Positions 17,118 to 27,582 of a stretch of DNA of 64,000 nucleotides are shown piece after piece. The notes under the pieces are model-generated. The model was not told where the DNA came from, searched no databases, and saw nothing but the letters and a program-made list of their open reading frames with translations. This DNA comes from an uncultured Clostridia bacterium (GTDB lineage: Bacteria > Bacillota > Clostridia > Christensenellales > UBA1750). Positions within the stretch are counted from its first letter, which is position 1; every line of letters starts with the position of its first letter. The stretch spans positions 1 to 64,000 of the forward strand of contig CAJFMX010000007.1 of NCBI GenBank assembly GCA_904393115.1, in the 5' to 3' direction. A program made the position numbers and the translations under genes.

Positions 17118-18425
17118 ATGCAGTACAACGGAGGATCGGGATACCGGGACGGCTCGCGCCAGCGGACCTACCTGCCCCGGCAGCAGCAGCCCGCCCCCGT
17201 GCGGCCGCCGCGCAGCACCCCCCCGAAAAAGCGAAAGAGAAAGATCGTCGTAAAGCCGCGGTTCTTTGTGTTTTTGCTGATCCTGGTGCTGCTGATCGTC
17301 GGACTGATCTTCGGCATCCGCGCCGGGGTGCAGGCCCTGGTCAACACCGAGGCCACCGTCACCTACGGCATGATCGAGGACGTGACGACGGTCGACGCCC
17401 TCGTCGTCCGGAACGAGGAGTGCGTGCGCGCCGAGGGCTACGGAGAGATCGAATACCTCGTGCCGGAGATGAGCTATGTCGCGGCCGATACGCCCGTGCT
17501 GGAGGTCTACGCGACCGGCTACTCGGGCGACAGGAGCCAAGAGATGGACGCGCTGCTCACGAGCATCGTGCAGCGCCAGCAGGAGACGGTGCTGGGCACC
17601 ATCGTCAACGCGACCCTGGAGGAGTACAACGCGGAAATCGACGCCCAGGTCGACGCGATCTCCGACGCCATGCGCGGCGACCCCGCGCAGCTGGACGCGC
17701 TGAGCACGCAGCTGACCACCCTGATGGAGGCCCGCCAGGACTACATCGAGACGACGACCGAGGCCCAGGCCGACAGCACGCTGACCCAGTACTACGCGAA
17801 CAAGACCCAGCTCGAGTCCCAGATCGACGCCTGGCGGACGCAGTACCGCTCCCCGGGTGAGGGGCTGGTCAGCTTCTCCTTCGACGGCCTGGAGCCCTAT
17901 CTCAACATGGACACGCTCGACGCGCTGGACGCCGCGACCGTAAAGAGCCTCCTGCAAGAGAGCAACCCCGCCGTGCCGGAGGAGCTGCGCTCCCAGCAGA
18001 ACCTCTACCGCCTCGTGCAGCCGAACGAGTGGTACGTCGCCTTCACGACCCAGGCCTCGCAGTGGAAGATCGGCAAGGGCGAGACCTGCGCCATCTACTT
18101 TGAATCCTACGAGGACATCACCTATACCGCGACCGTGCGCACGCTGGCCGCCAGCGGAAACGACCTGCTCGTGGTCCTGCAGATGAACGAGGACGTGTCG
18201 CCCCTCATCAACGCGCGCAAGGTGCGCGCGGTCATCGGCGGCCGCGTGGAGGGAATGATGGTTCCCTTGAGCGCGTTGCGCACGGAGAACTCGCAGCAGG
18301 GCGTCTACCTTGCGGACGACAACACCTTCGTCCCGGTCCGCGTGGTCGGCCAGGACTCCAAGAATGCGCTGGTCATGCCCCTGGAAGAGGGGACGCTCAC
18401 GCGCGGCGACCGAATCAGAAAGTAA
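17118..18425 (+). CDS. HlyD-like membrane-anchored protein
   Basis: A 435-residue protein with a basic, Pro/Gln-rich cytosolic start (1-46), one membrane segment (about 48-67) and a large outer domain. The outer domain has lipoyl-like strands at YGEIEYLVPEMSYVAADTPV, a helical hairpin at about 135-240, and a second strand-rich part ending in GTLTRGDRIRK. This is the layout of periplasmic adaptor (HlyD) proteins. In Clostridia such genes often precede the yggS-sepF division cluster, but their role there is not established and no exporter partner is present. GGGGGAGGAG before 17118 sets the start; upstream frame extension overlaps the sigma gene and was rejected. Confidence 0.75.
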   Translation: MQYNGGSGYRDGSRQRTYLPRQQQPAPVRPPRSTPPKKRKRKIVVKPRFFVFLLILVLLIVGLIFGIRAGVQALVNTEATVTYGMIEDVTTVDALVVRNEECVRAEGYGEIEYLVPEMSYVAADTPVLEVYATGYSGDRSQEMDALLTSIVQRQQETVLGTIVNATLEEYNAEIDAQVDAISDAMRGDPAQLDALSTQLTTLMEARQDYIETTTEAQADSTLTQYYANKTQLESQIDAWRTQYRSPGEGLVSFSFDGLEPYLNMDTLDALDAATVKSLLQESNPAVPEELRSQQNLYRLVQPNEWYVAFTTQASQWKIGKGETCAIYFESYEDITYTATVRTLAASGNDLLVVLQMNEDVSPLINARKVRAVIGGRVEGMMVPLSALRTENSQQGVYLADDNTFVPVRVVGQDSKNALVMPLEEGTLTRGDRIRK

Positions 18426-18442
18426 GAAGAGGGGAAGCAGCC

Positions 18443-19159
18443 ATGGAAGCGACGGAAAGAGAAATCGAGGCCTTCCGCGCGCGCGTCGCGCGCGTGCGCA
18501 GCGAGCTGGACGCCGCCGCGCAGGGAAGACCCTATACCCTGCTTGCGGCGACAAAGACCCAGAGCGCAGAGGTCATCAATCTCCTTCCAGAAGTTGGAAT
18601 CAACGATTACGGTGAGAACCGCGTCCAGGAGTGGATGGAAAAGCGCGTAAAAATTGACCAAAGTCTGCGCTTTCACCAAATCGGACGGTTGCAAAGCAAC
18701 AAGATAAAGTATATAATAGAGCATGTCGTCCTGATACACTCCGTAGACAAACTGGAGCTCGCACAGGACATCGACAAGCAGGCCAGGCGGCACGGCCGCC
18801 GCGTGGACATCCTCTTGGAGGTCAACACGGCGCGCGAGGCGCAAAAGGGTGGCGTCGCGCCGGAGAATCTCGGGCAGCTGTACGAGGGCTGCCTCGGGCT
18901 TGAAGGCGTGCGCGTGCGGGGGCTGATGTGCATGGCTCCCAACACGCCGGACGAGGGCGTGGTGCGCAGGACCTTTGCGCAGGCGCGGTCCCTCTTTGAG
19001 GGATTGGCCGCGCAGGACAAGAATGTGGACATCCTCTCCATGGGGATGAGCCAGGACGCCAGGATCGCCTTGGAAGAGGGCTCAACGCTCGTGCGCCTGG
19101 GAACTTCGCTGTTCGGCAGGCGCGCAGGGTATGACAATACGGGAACGGAAGGAAAGTAA
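18443..19159 (+). CDS. YggS-family PLP homeostasis protein
   Basis: A 238-residue PLP-binding protein (YlmE in Bacillus). The PLP lysine is K38 in LLAATKTQ, and the typical GENRVQE and FHQIGRLQSNK motifs follow, then SMGMSQDARIALEEGSTLVRLG for phosphate binding. The family is a fold-type III TIM barrel without known catalytic activity and keeps PLP and amino-acid pools in balance. It sits immediately before sepF, as ylmE does in Bacillus. The 18-base gap after the HlyD-like gene suggests one transcript through the cluster. Confidence 0.94.
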   Translation: MEATEREIEAFRARVARVRSELDAAAQGRPYTLLAATKTQSAEVINLLPEVGINDYGENRVQEWMEKRVKIDQSLRFHQIGRLQSNKIKYIIEHVVLIHSVDKLELAQDIDKQARRHGRRVDILLEVNTAREAQKGGVAPENLGQLYEGCLGLEGVRVRGLMCMAPNTPDEGVVRRTFAQARSLFEGLAAQDKNVDILSMGMSQDARIALEEGSTLVRLGTSLFGRRAGYDNTGTEGK

Positions 19160-19171
19160 GGAGTGAGCCAA

Positions 19172-19741
19172 TTGGCAAAGAAGAAGGGCATGAATTTCCT
19201 GAACTTCATCGGTTTGGGATCTTCGGAAGAGCCGGTGGAAGAAGATATGTATGACGAGGAGGAAGCCCCCGTGGTGAACAATAGACGCGACAACTATTCG
19301 AACAGCAGGAGCTATCAGCGCAGCGAACCCCCGATGCAGGAGCAGGACTACGGCTACGATTCCGGTTACGACGACGACTACCGCGATCCGCAGCCGCAGG
19401 GCACCACGACCTACGGCTCGTCCTCCAAGATCATCAACCACCCGGCCGTCGCCGCCCGCCACCGCACGATGATCTACCAGCTCGACAGCTATGAGGACAG
19501 CAAGGACGTCATCGACGACCTGCTCGAGGGCCACTCCGTGCTCATCAACCTCGAGGCGCTCGACCTTCCGGAAGCGCAGCGCATCATCGATACGCTCATC
19601 GGCGCCTGCTATGCCATCAACGCCACCATCAAGAAGGCCGCCGCGCAGACCTACCTGCTCGCGCCGGAGACGGTGGAGGTCGCCGGCACCTATGCCGATG
19701 ACAGCCGTACCAGCAAGATCTTCGAGGACGGCCATCGGTAA
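19172..19741 (+). CDS. sepF: Cell division protein SepF
   Basis: A 189-residue protein with an N-terminal amphipathic membrane anchor (MNFLNFIGLG within the first 20 residues), an acidic Tyr/Asp/Gln-rich linker (about 20-80) and a C-terminal SepF domain (TMIYQLDSYEDSKDVIDDL, then VLINLEALDLPEAQRIIDTL). SepF rings bundle FtsZ filaments and tie them to the membrane. AAGGAG at 19158-19163 is 8 bases from the TTG at 19172, giving MAKKKGMNF; the GTG at 19163 overlaps that site and was rejected. The start codon is therefore TTG. Confidence 0.93.
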   Translation: MAKKKGMNFLNFIGLGSSEEPVEEDMYDEEEAPVVNNRRDNYSNSRSYQRSEPPMQEQDYGYDSGYDDDYRDPQPQGTTTYGSSSKIINHPAVAARHRTMIYQLDSYEDSKDVIDDLLEGHSVLINLEALDLPEAQRIIDTLIGACYAINATIKKAAAQTYLLAPETVEVAGTYADDSRTSKIFEDGHR

Positions 19742-19752
19742 GGGGTGAAGAG

Positions 19753-20049
19753 GTGCTCAACACCGTTTTATACCAGGTCTTTCGCGGCGTCTATTGGGTG
19801 CTGAACCTGTGCTCCTGGGCGATCGTTGTGCGCGCCATCCTCTCCTGGTTCCTTCGGCCGGACAACGCGGTCTATAACTTCCTGCTGCGGGTGACCGAGC
19901 CGCTGATCGCGCCGTTCCGCCCGCTGGCCTACCGGATCTCAAACGGCCGGCTGCCCATCGACCTTGCGCCGCTGTTTTCCTACATTGCCCTGATGATCCT
20001 GATGCGCCTTGTCTCCTACGGCATGGTGTATCTTCTGTACGGAATATGA
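19753..20049 (+). CDS. YggT/YlmG-family membrane protein
   Basis: A 98-residue protein with two membrane spans (about 9-33 and 68-95) and the conserved RAILSWFLRP and RVTEPLIAPFRPL motifs of the YGGT family. YlmG-type proteins are linked to division, nucleoid placement or osmotic stress, without a defined activity. The start is GTG at 19753. The stop overlaps the ylmH start as ATGA. Order and spacing match the ylmEFGH cluster. Confidence 0.92.
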   Translation: MLNTVLYQVFRGVYWVLNLCSWAIVVRAILSWFLRPDNAVYNFLLRVTEPLIAPFRPLAYRISNGRLPIDLAPLFSYIALMILMRLVSYGMVYLLYGI

Positions 20050-20795
20050 ACGAGACGGATCAACGCATGGAGTCGGCGCGGTTTGCGGACCTCGTCCGCC
20101 GCGCCGCGCGGGGCGTCCGCCCCGTCTTTTCTGCATTCCTTACGCCGGATGCCCGCGCGCGCCTTGCAGCCCTGGCCAGGCGCGAGGGGCTGGAGAGCGG
20201 CGACTTTGGCGCCGCCGCCGACGCGGAGCGCGCGGTCGTCGGCCTCTGGCAGCCGGGCTGCGCGCCGGAGGAGGCGCCGATCGCCGTCGTCTCCATCGCG
20301 TGGGACGGCCGCTACGCGGCACCGCAGCACAGAGATGTGCTCGGTGCCTGTTTGGGTTTGGGCCTGCAGCGCGAGACGCTCGGGGACATCCGCCTGGAGG
20401 GCGACTGCGCCTACGTCGCGGCAACGCCCGCCATCGCAGACTACCTCATCGAAAACCTGCACGAGGTCGGCCGCGCGAAGGTCTCCCTTTCGCGCTACGA
20501 CGGAGAGCTCCCTGCGGCCGAGAGCGGCCGCCGCGAAGTCGTGAACGTGCCCTCGCTGCGGCTGGACGCGGTGCTCGCGCAGACGCTGCACCTGTCCCGG
20601 GCCCGCGCGCAGGCGCTCATCCGCGGCGGGGCCGTGCAGAAAAATTGGCAGATCACCGACCGCACGGACGCGGAGATCGCCCAGGGGGACGTGCTCTCCA
20701 TCCGCGGGAGCGGCCGCATCCGCGTGCACAGCGTGCAGGGGGAGAGCAGAAAGGGCCGGCTCTTCCTGGAGGTGGAGACGTTTCTCAGGCCTTAG
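20046..20795 (+). CDS. YlmH/RqcP2-type S4-domain RNA-binding protein
   Basis: A 249-residue protein. An N-terminal region of the YlmH type leads to a C-terminal S4 domain (about 172-235): LRLDAVLAQTLHLSRARAQ, then GAVQKNW. S4 domains of this kind bind the 50S peptidyl-tRNA intermediate in bacterial ribosome quality control, where RqcP and its paralogue act with RqcH. The NFACT protein encoded at 29208 would be the partner in that pathway. Translation is coupled to ylmG. Confidence 0.88.
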   Translation: MNETDQRMESARFADLVRRAARGVRPVFSAFLTPDARARLAALARREGLESGDFGAAADAERAVVGLWQPGCAPEEAPIAVVSIAWDGRYAAPQHRDVLGACLGLGLQRETLGDIRLEGDCAYVAATPAIADYLIENLHEVGRAKVSLSRYDGELPAAESGRREVVNVPSLRLDAVLAQTLHLSRARAQALIRGGAVQKNWQITDRTDAEIAQGDVLSIRGSGRIRVHSVQGESRKGRLFLEVETFLRP

Positions 20796-20819
20796 TCGAC
20801 AAGAAGGGACGGTGTGCGC

Positions 20820-21434
20820 ATGATTACCTCGGACCAGATTCACGAAAAAGAATTCTCCTATAAGATGCGCGGCTACAACGACGCGGAAGTGGACGCCTAC
20901 CTCGACCAGCTGGCCGCCTTCATCGACAATCTGACCAAGGAGAACAAGGAGCTGCGCGAGCGGCTCAAGAGCACCGCCGACCAGTTGACCTACATGAAGA
21001 ACCTGGAAACCACGCTGCGCGACACGCTCATCACCGCGCAGCGCAGCGCGGAGGAGACCACGCGCAACGCCAGCCTGCGCGCGGAGGAGATCCTCTCCAG
21101 CGCCAACGACGAGGCCGCCAAGATCGTCTCCGCCGCAAACGCCGAGGCCGACGCCATCCGCCGCCAGCTCGGCTCCCTGCGGCAGCAGGCCTCGACCTAC
21201 CGCCAGAACTTCCGCATGCTGCTCAACGCGCAGATGCAGCTGCTGGACGAGTCCGGGCTGGGCAGGGAGCGGGAGCGCGCCGAGGAGCCCCCGACCGCGC
21301 GCATGGCCGCCATGCCCCGCATCAACCTGACCGAGGGCCGCCAGGAGGCGGCAGAGAGCAAAAAGGGCCTGCAGGACCAGCCGCTGACCAGCGCGGCGCG
21401 CCGCATCGTGCCCATTCCCCAGGAGGACGAGTAA
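20820..21434 (+). CDS. divIVA: DivIVA-domain protein
   Basis: A 204-residue coiled-coil protein. The N-terminal lipid-binding part contains ITSDQIHEKEFSYKMRGYN and the DAEVDAYLDQ start of the first coil. A long second coiled coil runs to about 145, then an Arg/Ala-rich tail. DivIVA senses negatively curved membrane at septa and poles and recruits division or sporulation partners. GAAGGGA at 20803-20809 is 10 bases from ATG 20820, so the GTG 6 bases upstream was rejected. Its stop overlaps the lspA start (TAATG). Confidence 0.93.
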   Translation: MITSDQIHEKEFSYKMRGYNDAEVDAYLDQLAAFIDNLTKENKELRERLKSTADQLTYMKNLETTLRDTLITAQRSAEETTRNASLRAEEILSSANDEAAKIVSAANAEADAIRRQLGSLRQQASTYRQNFRMLLNAQMQLLDESGLGRERERAEEPPTARMAAMPRINLTEGRQEAAESKKGLQDQPLTSAARRIVPIPQEDE

Positions 21435-22012
21435 TGCCAATCCTTTACATCGCCGTGATGGCCGTCGCATTCCTCTTGGACCGCGTCGTCAAAAACTGGG
21501 CGGCCGGTCCCCTGGTCGACGTCCACGGGGGCGTGCTGCCGCTCATCCCGGGCGTGTTCCAGTTCACCTATGCCGAGAACCGCGGCGCCGCGTTCAGCAT
21601 TCTGCAGGGCAGAACCTGGCTGCTCATCGTGCTCACGGCCGTGATCTGCCTGGTGGGGCTGTATTTTCTGTTCTTTTCCCGGCGGAGGCTGCCGGTTTTC
21701 CCCAGCATCGCCATCGCCCTGGCCCTGGGCGGCGCGCTCGGCAACCTCTACGACCGCGTGGTGCTCGGCTACGTCATCGATATGTTCGACTTCTGCCTCA
21801 TCAATTTTGCGGTCTTCAACGTGGCGGACAGCTTCGTCAACATCGGGGTTGTGATGCTCGCCATCTGGATGGTCTTCTTTGAGGAAAAGGACAAGCGCCG
21901 GGGCGACTTCCGCTGGGGCAGGCCCCTGACGCAGGTCCAGGCGGAGGAGCGAAACGAGGAAAGCGAAGAGACACATGAAGAACTTGCAATGGATCGCGAC
22001 GAAGGAAGATGA
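21434..22012 (+). CDS. lspA: Lipoprotein signal peptidase (signal peptidase II)
   Basis: A 192-residue aspartyl protease of the membrane with four hydrophobic spans. Catalytic aspartates are D116 in GYVIDMFDF and D132 in FNVADSFVN; the conserved TYAENRGAAFS and GNLYDRV motifs are present. It cleaves prolipoproteins before the lipidated cysteine; several lipoproteins in this window would be substrates. A charged tail of about 35 residues exceeds the usual length and overlaps rluD by 38 bases, so its last residues may be a by-product of the overlap. Confidence 0.96.
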   Translation: MPILYIAVMAVAFLLDRVVKNWAAGPLVDVHGGVLPLIPGVFQFTYAENRGAAFSILQGRTWLLIVLTAVICLVGLYFLFFSRRRLPVFPSIAIALALGGALGNLYDRVVLGYVIDMFDFCLINFAVFNVADSFVNIGVVMLAIWMVFFEEKDKRRGDFRWGRPLTQVQAEERNEESEETHEELAMDRDEGR

Positions 22013-22880
22013 AGGCATCCGCTTGGATGCCTTTTTGTCGCAAAAGAGCGGGGAAACGCGCTCCCGCATCCAGAACCTGATCAAGGACGGCTGCGCCGCC
22101 GTGAACGGCGGTGCGCCCAAGAAGGCGGGCCAGCCCGTTTCCGCGGGCGATGCGATCGCCCTGGACATCCCCGATCCCGCGCCGCTGGAGGCCGTGCCCG
22201 TGGAGATGGACGTGCCCATCGTCTACGAGGACGAGGACATCGTGGTCGTCAACAAGCCCCGGAACCTCGTCACGCATCCGGCCGCGGGCCACGCGCAGGA
22301 CACGCTCGTCAACGCCCTGCTCTTCGCCTGCGACGACCTGTCCGGCATCGGGGGCAAGCTGCGCCCCGGCATCGTCCACCGGCTCGACAAGGACACCACG
22401 GGCCTGCTCGTCGTGGCCAAGAACGACCGCGCGCACCTGGACCTGGCCGAGCAGATCCGCGTCCACAGCGCCGGGCGCGTCTACTGGGCGCTGGTGGAGG
22501 GCCGCTTTCGCGCGGAATCCGGGACGGTGGACGCGCCCATCAGCCGCAGCCCCCGCGACCGCAAGCGGATGGCCGTCGTGCCCGGCGGGCGCGAGGCCGT
22601 GACCCACTTCCGCGTGCTGCGGACGTTTTCGCGCACGTCGCTCATCGAGTGCCGCCTGGTCACCGGGCGCACGCACCAGATCCGCGTGCACATGGCCAGC
22701 CTCGGCCACCCGGTCTGCGGCGACCCGCTCTACGGCTTTGCGCGCTCCGCGGCGGCGCCCTGCCCGCTCATGCTCCACGCGCGCGAGCTGCACATCCGTC
22801 ACCCCCGCACCGGGGAGGAGATGAACTTCCTCGCCGAGCCGCCAGAGGACTTCGCCCGCGTGCTCGACCGGCAAAGATAG
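21975..22880 (+). CDS. RluD-like pseudouridine synthase (YlyB group)
   Basis: A 301-residue enzyme with an N-terminal S4 domain (about 14-75) and a catalytic domain containing VVNKPRNLVTHPAAGH, HRLDKDTTGLLVVAKND with catalytic D138, and TGRTHQIRVHMASLGHP. The group modifies uridines in helix 69 of 23S rRNA or similar sites. The lspA-rluD-pyrR-pyrB order is that of the Bacillus lspA-ylyB-pyr region. It begins inside the 3' end of lspA in another frame. Confidence 0.93.
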   Translation: MKNLQWIATKEDEGIRLDAFLSQKSGETRSRIQNLIKDGCAAVNGGAPKKAGQPVSAGDAIALDIPDPAPLEAVPVEMDVPIVYEDEDIVVVNKPRNLVTHPAAGHAQDTLVNALLFACDDLSGIGGKLRPGIVHRLDKDTTGLLVVAKNDRAHLDLAEQIRVHSAGRVYWALVEGRFRAESGTVDAPISRSPRDRKRMAVVPGGREAVTHFRVLRTFSRTSLIECRLVTGRTHQIRVHMASLGHPVCGDPLYGFARSAAAPCPLMLHARELHIRHPRTGEEMNFLAEPPEDFARVLDRQR

Positions 22881-22923
22881 GCGGGAACGGCAAAACTTAA
22901 CGTCCCTGCGCAGGCAGACCTTG

Positions 22924-22952
22924 TAGACAGGGGGCGCTTTTTGTGCTATAGT
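22924..22952 (+). promoter_or_regulatory. Promoter of the pyr operon
   Basis: TAGACA (22924-22929), 17 bases and TATAGT (22947-22952), with TG one base before the -10 box (extended -10). Confidence 0.7.
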
Positions 22953-22964
22953 GGCAAAGGGTAA

Positions 22965-23657
<693 letters not shown>

Positions 23658-23688
23658 GGCTGCGGCCTTTCCGGAAAGGAGAATGCAC

Positions 23689-24621
23689 ATGGCTTTCAAA
23701 CACAAGGATCTTCTCTCCCTGCGCGACGTCGAGCGGGAGGAGATCGAGATGATCCTGTCCACGGCCGCCTCAATGCGCCAGCTGCTGGACAGCCCCACCA
23801 AGAAGACCGCGCACCTGCAGGGCAAGTCCATCGTGACGCTGTTCTATGAGAATTCGACCCGCACGCGCATGAGCTTTGAGTTGGCCAGCAAGTACATGTC
23901 CGCGGCCGCGGCCAACATCTCCGCCTCCGCCTCCTCCGTGCAGAAGGGCGAGACCCTGCTGGATACCGGCCGGACGCTGGACCGCATGGGCACGGACGTC
24001 ATCATCATCCGCCACCCCATGTCCGGCGCGCCGCACCTGCTCGCCCAGCACGTGAACGCCGCCGTCATCAACGCCGGCGACGGCATCAACGAGCACCCGA
24101 CCCAGGCGCTGCTGGACATGTTCACCATCAAGCGCCACAAGGGCCGCCTGGACGGGCTCAAGGTCGCCATCGTCGGCGACGTGCTCCACTCGCGCGTGGC
24201 GCGCTCGAACATCTTCGGCCTGCACACCATGGGCGCGGAGGTCGCGCTCTGCGCGCCGCCCACCCTCATGCCTGCGCAGATGGAGGAGCTCGGCGTCAAG
24301 ACCTATACCCGCGTCGAGGAGGCCGTCGAGGGCGCGGACGTGGTCATGGGCCTGCGCATCCAGAAGGAGCGCCAGGAGGAGGGAAATTTCCCCTCCCTGC
24401 GCGAATATTCGGAGTTCTTTGGAATCAATGAGGAGCGCATGAAGTACGCCAAGCCCGACGCGCTCATCATGCACCCCGGCCCCATCAACCGCGGGGTCGA
24501 GATCACCAGCGACGCGGCGGACTGCGAGCAATCCGTCATCAACGAACAGGTCACCAGCGGCGTGGCGGTGCGCATGGCGCTGCTCTACCTGCTGACCAGA
24601 AAGGGTGTGCAAAGCGTATGA
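23689..24621 (+). CDS. pyrB: Aspartate carbamoyltransferase catalytic subunit
   Basis: A 310-residue enzyme joining carbamoyl phosphate and aspartate in the first committed step of pyrimidine synthesis. Carbamoyl-phosphate site STRTR (56-60) and HPTQALLD (136-143) are present, then [11 protein letters not shown]. No pyrI regulatory subunit is encoded, as in Bacillus, so control is by PyrR. GGAG at 23678-23681 is 7 bases before ATG 23689; the ATG 6 bases earlier is too close. The 3' end overlaps pyrC (ATGA). Confidence 0.97.
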   Translation: MAFKHKDLLSLRDVEREEIEMILSTAASMRQLLDSPTKKTAHLQGKSIVTLFYENSTRTRMSFELASKYMSAAAANISASASSVQKGETLLDTGRTLDRMGTDVIIIRHPMSGAPHLLAQHVNAAVINAGDGINEHPTQALLDMFTIKRHKGRLDGLKVAIVGDVLHSRVARSNIFGLHTMGAEVALCAPPTLMPAQMEELGVKTYTRVEEAVEGADVVMGLRIQKERQEEGNFPSLREYSEFFGINEERMKYAKPDALIMHPGPINRGVEITSDAADCEQSVINEQVTSGVAVRMALLYLLTRKGVQSV

Positions 24622-25883
24622 AGCTGCTTGTCAAGAACGGAATCCTGCCCGGCCGCGGCGCCTGCGACATGCTCGTAGAGGACGGCCGCATCGCCAAGAT
24701 CGAGCCGAACCTGGAGGACGCGGACGCGCAGGTCGTCGACGCGCAGGGCCGCTGCGTCCTGCCCGGCATGGTGGACCTGCACTGCCACCTGCGCGACCCC
24801 GGCCTGGAATATAAGGAAGACATCGTCAGCGGCACCCGCGCCGCGGCGGCCGGCGGCTTTACCACCGTCTGCTGCATGGCCAACACCGACCCCGTCAACG
24901 ACAACGCGGTCGTGACCGGCTACATCCTCAACAAGGCGAAGACGGAGGGCAGCGGCGTGCACGTCTACCCCATCGGCGCCGTGTCCAAGGGCCTCAAGGG
25001 CGAGACCATGGCCGAGATCGGGGAGATGGCCCGCGCCGGCATCGTCGCCATCTCCGACGACGGCAAGCCCATCATGAACGCGCAGCTCCTGCGCCGCGCG
25101 ATGGAGTACGGCGCGGCCTTTGGCATGACGGTCTTTGACCACTGCGAGGACATCCACCTGGTCAACAAGGGCGTGATGAACGAGGGCTATAACTCCACGC
25201 TCCTGGGCCTGCGCGGAACGACCCGCGCCGCCGAGGAGGTCCAGATCGCCCGCGACGCGATCCTGGCCGAGACGCTGAACCTGCCCATCCACATCTGCCA
25301 CGTCTCCACCGCCGGCGGCGTGCGCATCATCCGGGAGGCCAAGGCCCGGGGCGTCAAGATCACGGCGGAGACCGCGCCCCACTACCTGGCCGGCACCGAC
25401 GACATGGTGCTCAGCTACAACGCGGCCACCAAGGTCAACCCGCCCCTGCGCCTGACCGAGGACCAGGACGCCTTGATCGAGGGCCTGTGCGACGGCACGA
25501 TCGACGCCATCGCCACCGACCACGCGCCGCACCACCGCGACGAAAAGGAGGTCGAGTACAACCTCGCCCTCTCCGGCATCTCCGGGTTTGAGACGGCCTT
25601 TGCCCTGGGGATGGAGGCCCTCGTCCACGCGCACCACATGTCCCTGGAGGACTACGTCAAGGTCGTCAGCACCAATCCCGCCCGCATCCTCGGAAAGAAC
25701 TGCGGGGAGCTGGCGGTGGGCAAGGACGCGGACTTCCTGCTCGTCGACCCCAATGAGGAGTGGTGCATCGACAGCCGCAAGTTCCTCTCCAAGGGCAAGA
25801 ACACGCCCTTCCACGGCACCATGGTCCACGGCCGCGTCAAGGCGACGTTCGTCGGCGGCAAGTGCATCTATCGGGACGAATAG
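24618..25883 (+). CDS. pyrC: Dihydroorotase, class I
   Basis: A 421-residue amidohydrolase that closes carbamoyl-aspartate to dihydroorotate. The zinc-binding HxH is H55-C56-H57 in [11 protein letters not shown], the bridging region and [10 protein letters not shown] follow, and the catalytic aspartate is in ATDHAPHH. Length and motifs are those of the class I enzyme of Gram-positive bacteria. Translation is coupled to pyrB. Confidence 0.97.
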   Translation: MKLLVKNGILPGRGACDMLVEDGRIAKIEPNLEDADAQVVDAQGRCVLPGMVDLHCHLRDPGLEYKEDIVSGTRAAAAGGFTTVCCMANTDPVNDNAVVTGYILNKAKTEGSGVHVYPIGAVSKGLKGETMAEIGEMARAGIVAISDDGKPIMNAQLLRRAMEYGAAFGMTVFDHCEDIHLVNKGVMNEGYNSTLLGLRGTTRAAEEVQIARDAILAETLNLPIHICHVSTAGGVRIIREAKARGVKITAETAPHYLAGTDDMVLSYNAATKVNPPLRLTEDQDALIEGLCDGTIDAIATDHAPHHRDEKEVEYNLALSGISGFETAFALGMEALVHAHHMSLEDYVKVVSTNPARILGKNCGELAVGKDADFLLVDPNEEWCIDSRKFLSKGKNTPFHGTMVHGRVKATFVGGKCIYRDE

Positions 25884-25906
25884 GGAAAAAAGGAGGCGCT
25901 GCACAC

Positions 25907-26812
25907 ATGAAACTGGCCATCGACGCGCTCATCGAAGGAATCGAGCGCATGGGAAACCCCACGGCGGTGGGACTGGACACGCAGCTCGCGCACCTGCCGG
26001 AGGGATTTGCCGGCAAGGTGGAGAGCTTTGCCGACGCGGCGGACGCGCTCCTGCGCTACAACAAGGCCCTCGTGGACGCGCTGTGCGGCATCGTGCCCTG
26101 CGCGAAGGTCCAGATCGCCTACTATGAGATGTACGGCGTGCCCGGCATGCAGGCCTTCCGCGAGACGATCGACTACGCCAAGGCCAAGGGCATGGTCGTC
26201 ATCGCGGACGCCAAGCGCAACGACATCGGCGCGACGGCCTCCGCCTACGCCAACGCCTACCTCGGGGAGACGCCCCTGGGGGAGAAGGCCGACAGCGCCT
26301 TCCCCGTAGACTTTGTGACCGTCAACGCCTACCTCGGCCTGGACGGCGTGGAGCCCTTCCGCAAGGCGTCCGCCGTGCGCGGCGGCGGCATCTTCGCGCT
26401 GGTCAAGACCTCCAACCCCTCCGGCGTGCAGCTGCAGGACCTGAAGATCGGCGAGCGCACGGTCTACGAGGTCATGGGCGACCTCGTCTCCGAATGGGGC
26501 AAGGACTGCATCGGCGAGCACGGCTATTCCTCCATCGGCGCGGTCGTGGGCGCGACGTATCCGGAGCAGGGCGCGGCCCTGCGCCAGCGCCTGCCCCACA
26601 CCTTCTTCCTCGTGCCGGGCTACGGCGCGCAGGGCGCGACCGGCAAGGACCTGCGCGGCTGCTTCGATGCGCAGGGCCGTGGCGCGGTGGTCAACGCCTC
26701 CCGCTCGATCCTGACCGCCTGGCGCAAGCAGCCGGGCGTGGACTTTGCGCAGGCCGCCTATAACGAGGCTGTGCGCATGCGGGAGGACATCATGGAGGGC
26801 ATCCGCGCATGA
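25907..26812 (+). CDS. pyrF: Orotidine 5'-phosphate decarboxylase, long (type 2) form
   Basis: A 301-residue TIM-barrel enzyme making UMP. The catalytic D-K-x-x-D cluster is in DAKRNDIGATA (101-111), with K103. The length is that of the longer PyrF group seen in Clostridia and Mycobacteria, not of the roughly 230-residue Bacillus form. An AAAAAAGGAGG site (25887-25897) precedes ATG 25907. The stop overlaps pyrK. Confidence 0.95.
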   Translation: MKLAIDALIEGIERMGNPTAVGLDTQLAHLPEGFAGKVESFADAADALLRYNKALVDALCGIVPCAKVQIAYYEMYGVPGMQAFRETIDYAKAKGMVVIADAKRNDIGATASAYANAYLGETPLGEKADSAFPVDFVTVNAYLGLDGVEPFRKASAVRGGGIFALVKTSNPSGVQLQDLKIGERTVYEVMGDLVSEWGKDCIGEHGYSSIGAVVGATYPEQGAALRQRLPHTFFLVPGYGAQGATGKDLRGCFDAQGRGAVVNASRSILTAWRKQPGVDFAQAAYNEAVRMREDIMEGIRA

Positions 26813-27582
26813 AGAGATTGACGGCAAAGGTCCTCTCCTGCGCGCCGCTGAACGTGGAGATGGGCCTGCTCGCGCTCGCCCTTCCGGCCGGGGCGGAGGC
26901 CGCGGTCCCCGGGCAGTTTGCGCACATCGCGGTGCCCGGCGACCGCGCGCACCTGCTGCGCCGGCCCATCAGCCTCTATTCCGTGCACGACGGCATCCTG
27001 GAGCTCGGCATCGCGGCAAAGGGCGAGGGCACCCAGCGCATTCTCGCGGCAAAGCCCGGCGAGGAGATCGACCTGCTCTACCCCCTGGGGTGCGGGTTTG
27101 AAAAGGGCGGCCTGGAGCGCATCGCCTTTGTGGGCGGGGGCATCGGCGTCGCGCCCCTGCGCTTTGCGATGGAGGCCTTTGCGGACGCCCGCTGCCACGC
27201 GGTCTTCGGCTTCCGCAGCCGGGACCTGCTCTACGCCGTGGAGGCCTGCGAAAGGACCGGCGCGCCCGTCACCGTCTGCACGGACGACGGCAGCGCCGGC
27301 GTGCACGGCCTGGTCACCGGCCCCCTGGAGGAGATGCTCCGGCGCGGGGAGGTAGACGGCATCATGGCCTGCGGCCCCACGCCCATGCTGCGCGCGGTGC
27401 AGGCCCTCGCCCTGCAGTACGGGGTCCCGGCGCAGCTCTCCCTGGAGGAGCACATGGGCTGCGGCATCGGCGCGTGCCTCACCTGCAACTGTAAGGTCAA
27501 GGCCAAGGACGGGGAATTCGGCTATAAGCGCGTCTGCGCGGATGGCCCGGTGTTCCCGGCAGAGGAGGTCGTGTTCGGATGA
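26809..27582 (+). CDS. pyrK: Dihydroorotate dehydrogenase B, electron transfer subunit
   Basis: A 257-residue FAD and [2Fe-2S] protein. The flavin-binding RRPISLYSV motif is at about 51-59 and the NAD-binding GGGIGVAPL at 109-117. The cluster cysteines are C218, C223, C226 and C243 in CGIGACLTCNCK and RVCADGPVF. It passes electrons from the PyrD flavin to NAD+. Overlaps at both ends (ATGA) couple it to pyrF and pyrD. Confidence 0.96.
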   Translation: MKRLTAKVLSCAPLNVEMGLLALALPAGAEAAVPGQFAHIAVPGDRAHLLRRPISLYSVHDGILELGIAAKGEGTQRILAAKPGEEIDLLYPLGCGFEKGGLERIAFVGGGIGVAPLRFAMEAFADARCHAVFGFRSRDLLYAVEACERTGAPVTVCTDDGSAGVHGLVTGPLEEMLRRGEVDGIMACGPTPMLRAVQALALQYGVPAQLSLEEHMGCGIGACLTCNCKVKAKDGEFGYKRVCADGPVFPAEEVVFG